Source of the DNA: Bilabrum cf. latius
Lineage: Eukaryota; Bigyra: Bicosoecida; Bigyra; Bicosoecida
Length of the DNA stretch: 24,150 nt
Reading direction: 5' to 3'
Assembly (NCBI GenBank): GCA_965178125.1
Contig: CBCXTV010000042.1
Coordinates: 1-24,150, forward strand
A program made the translations under genes and the position numbers. The notes under the pieces are model-generated. The model did no database searches. It worked only from the letters and a program-made list of their open reading frames with translations, and was not told the origin of the DNA. Below, in pieces: positions 10,168 to 17,959 of this stretch (positions are counted from its first letter, which is position 1; each line of letters starts with the position of its first letter).

Positions 10168-10267
10168 CCCTAACCCTAACCCTAACCCTAACCCTAACCC
10201 TAACCCTAACCCTAACCCTAACCCTAACCCTAACCCTAACCCTAACCCTAACCCTAACCCTAACCCT
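10168..10267. repeat. Interstitial telomeric tract T8
   Basis: About 100 bp of perfect CCCTAA repeat. The right edge CCCTACCCATTTTTT passes straight into the middle of a subfamily A unit, with no leader. Confidence 0.95.
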
Positions 10268-11525
10268 ACCCATTTTTTCTGCATGACAATCTTCGTCCAG
10301 CCATATTGTCGCCGCGCGGTCAAAACGGAACCTGGGGAACATTTGCCCCACATTGTACCCCCAGGCCGTCCCGATGCAGTTTGAACGGTCTTCATATCTC
10401 ATCTGGTTGCCGAGATCGTCGCGCGCATTTTTTCTGCATGACAATCTTCGTCCAGCCATATTGTCGCCGCGCGGTCAAAACGGAACCTGGGGAACATTTG
10501 CCCCACATTGTACCCCCAGGCCGTCCCGATGCAGTTTGAACGGTCTTCATATCTCATCTGGTTGCCGAGATCGTCGCGCGCATTTTTTCTGCATGACAAT
10601 CTTCGTCCAGCCATATTGTCGCCGCGCGGTCAAAACGGAACCTGGGGAACATTTGCCCCACATTGTACCCCCAGGCCGTCCCGATGCAGTTTGAACGGTC
10701 TTCATATCTCATCTGGTTGCCGAGATCGTCGCGCGCATTTTTTCTGCATGACAATCTTCGTCCAGCCATATTGTCGCCGCGCGGTCAAAACGGAACCTGG
10801 GGAACATTTGCCCCACATTGTACCCCCAGGCCGTCCCGATGCAGTTTGAACGGTCTTCATATCTCATCTGGTTGCCGAGATCGTCGCGCGCATTTTTTCT
10901 GCATGACAATCTTCGTCCAGCCATATTGTCGCCGCGCGGTCAAAACGGAACCTGGGGAACATTTGCCCCACATTGTACCCCCAGGCCGTCCCGATGCAGT
11001 TTGAACGGTCTTCATATCTCATCTGGTTGCCGAGATCGTCGCGCGCATTTTTTCTGCATGACAATCTTCGTCCAGCCATATTGTCGCCGCGCGGTCAAAA
11101 CGGAACCTGGGGAACATTTGCCCCCTGTTGTGGTCCCAGGCCGTCCCGATGCAGTTTGAACGGTCTTCATATCTCATCTGGTTGCCGAGATCGTCGCGCG
11201 CATTTTTTCTGCATGACAATCTTTGTCCAGCCATATTGTCGCCGCGCGGTCAAAACGGAACCTGGGGAACATTTGCCCCACATTGTACCCCCAGGCCGTC
11301 CCGATGCAGTTTGAACGGTCTTCATATCTCATCTGGTTGCCGAGATCGTCGCGCGCATTTTTTCTGCATGACAATCTTCGTCCAGCCATATTGTCGCCGC
11401 GCGGGCGCGGTATAAACGGAACCTGGGGAACATTTGCCCAACATTGTACCCCCAGGCCGTCCCGATGCAGTTTGAACGGTCCTCATATCTCATCTGGTTG
11501 CCGAGATCGTCGCGCGCATTTTTTC
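10268..11525 (+). repeat. 155-bp satellite array, subfamily A (A3)
   Basis: About eight units, more uniform than A1/A2 (mostly the CATTGTACCCCC type). One extra 6-bp GCGCGG insertion lies near 11404, at the change from the TCAAAACGG to the TATAAACGG variant. The array starts at a different point of the unit from A1. Confidence 0.95.
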
Positions 11526-11586
11526 GACAAAAAGTGAAGATGAAAATTTTTTTTCCCCGACCCTGTCCCTGACTTTATATTAGATA
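11526..11586 (+). repeat. 61-bp subtelomeric box
   Basis: Full-length copy after array A3, same form as at 2101-2161. Confidence 0.9.
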
Positions 11587-11963
11587 CCCTAACCCTAACC
11601 CTAACCCTAACCCTAACCCTAACCCTAACCCTAACCCTAACCCTAACCCTAACCCTAACCCTAACCCTAACCCTAACCCTAACCCTAACCCTAACCCTAA
11701 CCCTAACCCTAACCCTAACCCTAACCCTAACCCTAACCCTAACCCTAACCCTAACCCTAACCCTAACCCTAACCCTAACCCTAACCCTAACCCTAACCCT
11801 AACCCTAACCCTAACCCTAACCCTAACCCTAACCCTAACCCTAACCCTAACCCTAACCCTAACCCTAACCCTAACCCTAACCCTAACCCTAACCCTAACC
11901 CTAACCCTAACCCTAACCCTAACCCTAACCCTAACCCTAACCCTAACCCTAACCCTAACCTAA
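11587..11963. repeat. Interstitial telomeric tract T9
   Basis: About 377 bp of CCCTAA repeat. The right edge (CCCTAACCTAA) joins gene-derived DNA at about 11964. Confidence 0.95.
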
Positions 11964-12110
11964 ACCGAGGCAACAATTGAAGAGAGGGACCGCGAGTTGG
12001 AAATGTTCGCAAACCTGATGACGGCCCTCGAGAAGACGGCGAAAGGAGATCTCAATGCGGCAGACGTCGACGCTGTGGAAGCGCTCCTAGCAGCTTTCGG
12101 TGACGAGTGA
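11964..12110 (+). pseudogene. 3' end of a broken protein gene fused to a telomeric tract
   Basis: An open frame of 48 codons runs from the telomere junction to a TGA at 12108-12110. The encoded tail is charged and helical in appearance: it starts TEATIEERDRELEMF, continues through LMTALEKTAKGDLNAADVDA, and ends ALLAAFGDE. Its residue make-up looks like a real protein C-terminus and unlike the surrounding repeats. The frame runs backwards into a stop within the CCCTAA repeat, so no start remains. I do not recognise the family. The simplest reading is that a chromosome broke inside this gene and the end was capped with telomeric repeat, leaving only the 3' end. A chance open frame is possible, given the short length. 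Confidence 0.55.
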
Positions 12111-12257
12111 GAGGCAGGCAGGGGGACGGCAATTGAGGTCAGTGGCAGCTGGGCCAGCTTGTGAGAGGAGTTTGCCAAAGTGTCTGCCATTGACCCATTC
12201 GGACGCAGCATTAGGAGCCGGGAGGCATTCTGTTGAGTCTTGACGTGTCAACCAGTT
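12111..12257. other. 3' flank of the broken gene
   Basis: About 150 bp of non-repetitive DNA between the TGA of the gene remnant and leader B. I see no further feature. It appears only once in the window. Confidence 0.5.
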
Positions 12258-12357
12258 AATACCTTAGATCAAAGCAATCCACACAGCAAATACAACTGTC
12301 ATGTACACCATACCCATTCTACAATTGACAGATAAACCATGCATATTGAATAAACAT
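12258..12357. other. Leader B (copy 3, in gene-flanking context)
   Basis: TTAATACCTTAGATCAAAGC and the following about 90 bp match 2414-2511 with a few substitutions (for example TACCC for TCCCC and GAATAAACATG for GAATAGACATG). Its left neighbour is gene-derived DNA, not telomeric repeat. Confidence 0.75.
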
Positions 12358-13437
12358 GCAAATCTTCATACACCCATATCGGCGCCGCGCGGCCAGAACG
12401 GAACCTGGGGAACATTTGGCCCATGTTGTGCTCCCAGGCCGTCCCGATGCAGTTTGAACGGTCTTCATATCACCTGTAGTTGCCGAGATCGTAGCACGTC
12501 GTTTTTCGGTGTGAAATTCTTCATACACCCATATCGGCGCCGCGCGGCCAGAACGGAACCTGGGGAACATTTGGCCCATGTTGTGCCCCCAGGCCGTCCC
12601 GATGCAGTTTGAACGGTCTTCATATCACCTGTAGTTGCCGAGATCGTAGCACGTCGTTTTTCGGTGTGAAATTCTTCATACACCCATATCGGCGCCGCGC
12701 GGCCAGAACGGAACCTGGGGAACATTTGGCCCATGTTGTGCCCCCAGGCCGTCCCGATGCAGTTTGAACGGTCTTCATATCACCTGTAGTTGCCGAGATC
12801 GTAGCACGTCGTTTTTCGGTGTGAAATTCTTCATACACCCATATCGGCGCCGCGCGGCCAGAACGGAACCTGGGGAACATTTGGCCCATGTTGTGCCCCC
12901 AGGCCGTCCCGATGCAGTTTGAACGGTCTTCATATCACCTGTAGTTGCCGAGATCGTAGCACGTCGTTTTTCGGTGTGAAATTCTTCATACACCCATATC
13001 GGCGCCGCGCGGCCAGAACGGAACCTGGGGAACATTTGGCCCATGTTGTGCCCCCAGGCCGTCCCGATGCAGTTTGAACGGTCTTCATATCACCTGTAGT
13101 TGCCGAGATCGTAGCACGTCGTTTTTCGGTGTGAAATTCTTCATACACCCATATCGGCGCCGCGCGGCCAGAACGGAACCTGGGGAACATTTGGCCCATG
13201 TTGTGCCCCCAGGCCGTCCCGATGCAGTTTGAACGGTCTTCATATCACCTGTAGTTGCCGAGATCGTAGCACGTCGTTTTTCGGTGTGAAATTCTTCATA
13301 CACCCATATCGGCGCCACGCGGCCAGAACGGAACCTGGGGAACATTTGGCCCATGTTGTGCCCCCAGGCCGTCCCGATGCAGTTTGAACGGTCTTCATAT
13401 CACCTGTAGTTACCGAGATCGTAGCACGTCGTTTTTC
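12358..13437 (+). repeat. 155-bp satellite array, subfamily B (B3)
   Basis: Seven units with a 155-bp period, the longest B array here. A few private substitutions appear near the ends (GTGCTCCC in the first unit, CGCCACGCGG and GTTACCGAG in the last). Confidence 0.95.
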
Positions 13438-13498
13438 GACAAATATTGAAGATGAAAATATTTTTTCCCCGACCCTGTCCCTGACTTTATATTAGATA
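13438..13498 (+). repeat. 61-bp subtelomeric box
   Basis: Full-length copy after array B3, with the B-type left edge. Confidence 0.9.
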
Positions 13499-14103
13499 CC
13501 CTAACCCTAACCCTAACCCTAACCCTAACCCTAACCCTAACCCTAACCCTAACCCTAACCCTAACCCTAACCCTAACCCTAACCCTAACCCTAACCCTAA
13601 CCCTAACCCTAACCCTAACCCTAACCCTAACCCTAACCCTAACCCTAACCCTAACCCTAACCCTAACCCTAACCCTAACCCTAACCCTAACCCTAACCCT
13701 AACCCTAACCCTAACCCTAACCCTAACCCTAACCCTAACCCTAACCCTAACCCTAACCCTAACCCTAACCCTAACCCTAACCCTAACCCTAACCCTAACC
13801 CTAACCCTAACCCTAACCCTAACCCTAACCCTAACCCTAACCCTAACCCTAACCCTAACCCTAACCCTAACCCTAACCCTAACCCTAACCCTAACCCTAA
13901 CCCTAACCCTAACCCTAACCCTAACCCTAACCCTAACCCTAACCCTAACCCTAACCCTAACCCTAACCCTAACCCTAACCCTAACCCTAACCCTAACCCT
14001 AACCCTAACCCTAACCCTAACCCTAACCCTAACCCTAACCCTAACCCTAACCCTAACCCTAACCCTAACCCTAACCCTAACCCTAACCCTAACCCTAACC
14101 CTA
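13499..14103. repeat. Interstitial telomeric tract T10 (longest)
   Basis: About 605 bp, some 100 units, of perfect CCCTAA repeat. The right edge CCCTACCCATGATATGG enters subfamily D satellite directly. Confidence 0.95.
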
Positions 14104-14656
14104 CCCATGATATGGCCCTAGGCCGTCCCAAAACAGTTTGAATCATCTTCATACCTATTCTAGTTGCTGAGATCGCAGAGGGCACATTTTCGGCATGTAA
14201 ATCTTCATCAGCCAGTATCGTCGCCGCGCGGTCAAAACGGAACCTGGGGAACACTTGCCCCATGATATGGCCCTAGGCCGTCCCAAAACAGTTTGAATCA
14301 TCTTCATACCTATTCTAGTTGCTGAGATCGCAGAGGGCACATTTTCGGCATGTAAATCTTCATCAGCCAGTATCGTCGCCGCACGGTCAAAACGGAACCT
14401 GGGGAACATTTGCCCCATGATATGGCCCTAGGCCATCCCAAAACAGTTTGAATCATCTTCATACCTATTCTAGTTGCTGAGATCGCAGAGGGCACATTTT
14501 CGGCATGTAAATCTTCATCAGCCAGTATCGTCGCCGCGCGGTCAAAACGGAACCTGGGGAACATTTGCCCCATGATATGGCCCTAGGCCATCCCAAAACA
14601 GTTTGAATCATCTTCATACCTATTCTAGTTGCTGAGATCGCAGAGGGCACATTTTC
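14104..14656 (+). repeat. 155-bp satellite array, subfamily D
   Basis: About 3.6 units with a 155-bp period. This is the most diverged subfamily (GATATGGCCCTAGGCC, CAAAACAGTTTGAATCATC, GTTGCTGAGATCGCAGAGGG). It keeps CGCCGCGCGGTCAAAACGG and AACCTGGGGAACATTTGCCCC. Confidence 0.93.
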
Positions 14657-14718
14657 GACAAAAAAATGAAGATGAAAATATTTTTTCCCCGACCCTGTCC
14701 CTGACTTTATATTAGATA
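14657..14718 (+). repeat. 62-bp version of the subtelomeric box
   Basis: Same element as the 61-bp boxes, with one extra A in the A-run (GACAAAAAAATGAAG). It ends AGATA|CCCTAA. Confidence 0.9.
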
Positions 14719-14921
14719 CCCTAACCCTAACCCTAACCCTAACCCTAACCCTAACCCTAACCCTAACCCTAACCCTAACCCTAACCCTAACCCTAACCCT
14801 AACCCTAACCCTAACCCTAACCCTAACCCTAACCCTAACCCTAACCCTAACCCTAACCCTAACCCTAACCCTAACCCTAACCCTAACCCTAAACCTAACC
14901 CCTAACCCTTAACCTAACCTA
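14719..14921. repeat. Interstitial telomeric tract T11
   Basis: CCCTAA repeats become irregular over the last about 40 bp (AAACCTAACCCCTAACCCTTAACCTAACCTAAA). This is the most degenerate edge in the chain and possibly the oldest. Confidence 0.93.
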
Positions 14922-14997
14922 AATATATATAATGTGCGGCGGTTTATTTTTTGGTCAAAAAAAGGGCGTGCCCCGATCCTAACATGACCCCCAGATA
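14922..14997. other. Spacer with a diverged box-like end
   Basis: About 76 bp of AT-rich then mixed sequence containing GTGCCCCGATCCTAACATGA and ending CCAGATA at a CCCTAA tract. The order of motifs (T-run, CCCCGAyCCT, TGAC, AGATA) resembles the 61-bp box, but overall identity is low. I see no gene in it. Confidence 0.5.
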
Positions 14998-15050
14998 CCC
15001 TAACCCTAACCCTAACCCTAACCCTAACCCTAACCCTAACCCTAACCTAA
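14998..15050. repeat. Interstitial telomeric tract T12 (innermost)
   Basis: About 53 bp of CCCTAA repeat, ending CCTAACCTAA directly against the first 55-bp minisatellite unit. Confidence 0.93.
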
Positions 15051-17789
15051 GAGTGGGCATGGCACTGTGCGGGGGACCTGTTGGGCGAGCGGCGGATGGT
15101 GGGGAGAGTGGGCATGGCACTGTGCGGGGGACCTGTTGGGCGAGCGGCGGATGGTGGGGAGAGTGGGCATGGCACTGTGCGGGGGACCTGTTGGGCGAGC
15201 GGCGGATGGTAGGGAGAGTGGGCATGGCACTGTGCGGGGGACCTGTTGGGCGAGCGGCGGATGGTAGGGAGAGTGGGCATGGCACTGTGCGGGGGACCTG
15301 TTGGGCGAGCGACGGAGGGTGTGGAGAGTGGGCATGGCACTGTGCGGGGGACCTGTTGGGCGAGCGGCGGATGGTGGGGAGAGTGGGCATGGCACTGTGC
15401 GGGGGACCTGTTGGGCGAGCGGCGGATGGTGTGGAGAGTGGGCATGGCACTGTGCGGGGGACCTGTTGGGCGAGCGGCGGATGGTGGGGAGAGTGGGCAT
15501 GGCACTGTGCGGGGGACCTGTTGGGCGAGCGGCGGATGGTAGGGAGAGTGGGCATGGCACTGTGCGGGGGACCTGTTGGGCGAGCGGCGGATGGTGTGGA
15601 GAGTGGGCATGGTACTGTGCGGGGGACCTGTTGGGCGAGCGGCGGATGGTAGGGAGAGTGGGCATGGCACTGTGCGGGGGACCTGTTGGGCGAGCGGCGG
15701 ATGGTGGGGAGAGTGGGCATGGCACTGTGCGGGGGACCTGTTGGGCGAGCGGCGGATGGTAGGGAGAGTGGGCATGGCACTGTGCGGGGGACCTGTTGGG
15801 CGAGCGGCGGAGGGTGTGGAGAGTGGGCATGGCACTGTGCGGGGGACCTGTTGGGCGAGCGGCGGATGGTAGGGAGAGTGGGCATGGCACTGTGCGGGGG
15901 ACCTGTTGGGCGAGCGGCGGATGGTGGGGAGAGTGGGCATGGCACTGTGCGGGGGACCTGTTGGGCGAGCGGCGGAGGGTGTGGAGAGTGGGCATGGCAC
16001 TGTGCGGGGGACCTGTTGGGCGAGCGGCGGATGGTAGGGAGAGTGGGCATGGCACTGTGCGGGGGACCTGTTGGGCGAGCGGCGGATGGTGGGGAGAGTG
16101 GGCATGGCACTGTGCGGGGGACCTGTTGGGCGAGCGGCGGATGGTGGGGAGAGTGGGCATGGCACTGTGCGGGGGACCTGTTGGGCGAGCGGCGGATGGT
16201 AGGGAGAGTGGGCATGGCACTGTGCGGGGGACCTGTTGGGCGAGCGGCGGATGGTGGGGAGAGTGGGCATGGCACTGTGCGGGGGACCTGTTGGGCGAGC
16301 GGCGGATGGTAGGGAGAGTGGGCATGGCACTGTGCGGGGGACCTGTTGGGCGAGCGACGGAGGGTGTGGAGAGTGGGCATGGCACTGTGCGGGGGACCTG
16401 TTGGGCGAGCGGCGGATGGTGTGGAGAGTGGGCATGGCACTGTGCGGGGGACCTGTTGGGCGAGCGGCGGATGGTGGGGAGAGTGGGCATGGCACTGTGC
16501 GGGGGACCTGTTGGGCGAGCGGCGGATGGTGGGGAGAGTGGGCATGGCACTGTGCGGGGGACCTGTTGGGCGAGCGGCGGATGGTAGGGAGAGTGGGCAT
16601 GGCACTGTGCGGGGGACCTGTTGGGCGAGCGGCGGATGGTGGGGAGAGTGGGCATGGCACTGTGCGGGGGACCTGTTGGGCGAGCGGCGGATGGTAGGGA
16701 GAGTGGGCATGGCACTGTGCGGGGGACCTGTTGGGCGAGCGACGGAGGGTGTGGAGAGTGGGCATGGCACTGTGCGGGGGACCTGTTGGGCGAGCGGCGG
16801 ATGGTGGGGAGAGTGGGCATGGCACTGTGCGGGGGACCTGTTGGGCGAGCGGCGGATGGTGGGGAGAGTGGGCATGGCACTGTGCGGGGGACCTGTTGGG
16901 CGAGCGGCGGATGGTGGGGAGAGTGGGCATGGCACTGTGCGGGGGACCTGTTGGGCGAGCGGCGGATGGTAGGGAGAGTGGGCATGGCACTGTGCGGGGG
17001 ACCTGTTGGGCGAGCGGCGGATGGTGTGGAGAGTGGGCATGGCACTGTGCGGGGGACCTGTTGGGCGAGCGGCGGATGGTAGGGAGAGTGGGCATGGCAC
17101 TGTGCGGGGGACCTGTTGGGCGAGCGGCGGATGGTGGGGAGAGTGGGCATGGCACTGTGCGGGGGACCTGTTGGGCGAGCGGCGGATGGTAGGGAGAGTG
17201 GGCATAGCACTGTGCGGGGGACCTGTTGGGCGAGCGGCGGAGGGTGTGGAGAGTGGGCATAGCACTGTGCGGGGGACCTGTTGGGCGAGCGGCGGATGGT
17301 AGGGAGAGTGGGCATGGCACTGTGCGGGGGACCTGTTGGGCGAGCGGCGGATGGTGGGGAGAGTGGGCATGGCACTGTGCGGGGGACCTGTTGGGCGAGC
17401 GGCGGAGGGTGTGGAGAGTGGGCATGGCACTGTGCGGGGGACCTGTTGGGCGAGCGGCGGATGGTGGGGAGAGTGGGCATGGCACTGTGCGGGGGACCTG
17501 TTGGGCGAGCGGCGGATGGTAGGGAGAGTGGGCATGGCACTGTGCGGGGGACCTGTTGGGCGAGCGGCGGATGGTGGGGAGAGTGGGCATGGCACTGTGC
17601 GGGGGACCTGTTGGGCGAGCGGCGGATGGTAGGGAGAGTGGGCATGGCACTGTGCGGGGGACCTGTTGGGCGAGCGGCGGATGGTGGGGAGAGTGGGCAT
17701 GGCACTGTGCGGGGGACCTGTTGGGCGAGCGGCGGATGGTAGGGAGAGTGGGCATGGCACTGTGCGGGGGACCTGTTGGGCGAGCTGCG
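15051..17789. repeat. 55-bp GC-rich minisatellite, 49 full copies plus one partial
   Basis: The unit begins GAGTGGGCATGGCACTGTGC, continues with GGGGGACCTGTTGGGCGAGC and ends with a variable GGCGGATGGTGGGGA-like tail. Starts fall at 15051 + 55n up to 17746 without an insertion or deletion. Variation is concentrated in the last 15 bp: tails TGGGGA, TAGGGA, TGTGGA and AGGGTGTGGA. The unit contains no stop on the minus strand in any frame, so three overlapping minus-strand frames stay open for about 2.8 kb. These encode a Pro/Ser/Ala-rich 55-residue repeat that I take to be non-coding. Confidence 0.95.
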
Positions 17790-17959
17790 GATCCGGATGA
17801 GTTGGGCAGCACTGGGAAGAAGCCTCACCTGGATGGTCCGAAGCCAAGGGGATCATGTCATTCAATCCGTAACAGAAGTGGGACACATGGATCACTTCGG
17901 TTCATGGAGCTGTTCAAATTTTTTGCTTTGCTTCAGTCAAGGCAGCAGAATTTTCTGGC
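17790..17959 (-). other. 3' flank of the dihydrolipoamide dehydrogenase gene
   Basis: About 170 bp between the minisatellite and the TGA of the minus-strand gene. It probably holds the 3' untranslated region and polyadenylation site. I see no certain signal. Confidence 0.4.

Larger units (their letters stand above)
9163..10267 (+). repeat. 1,306-bp tandem block, copy 3 (shorter final tract)
   Basis: Third copy: C10 run, array C3, box (10107-10167), then only about 100 bp of CCCTAA repeat before subfamily A satellite begins. Confidence 0.92.

Noticed and set aside
11960-12211. 83-codon minus-strand frame over the broken gene
   Set aside because: Antisense. The plus frame has the more protein-like, charged sequence and ends in TGA before a change of composition.
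14951-17742. Plus-strand Gly/Trp-rich frames in the minisatellite
   Set aside because: Overlapping frames simply restart in successive units. There is no upstream gene structure.
15051-17789. CRISPR array
   Set aside because: The 55-bp units are contiguous with no unique spacers, and the genome is eukaryotic.
14944-17895. 983-codon minus-strand frame (and two rivals) as a long Pro-rich repeat protein
   Set aside because: All three minus frames are open because the unit has no minus-strand stop. The ends lie in telomeric repeat and in the E3 3' flank, so this is a composition artefact unless expression is shown.
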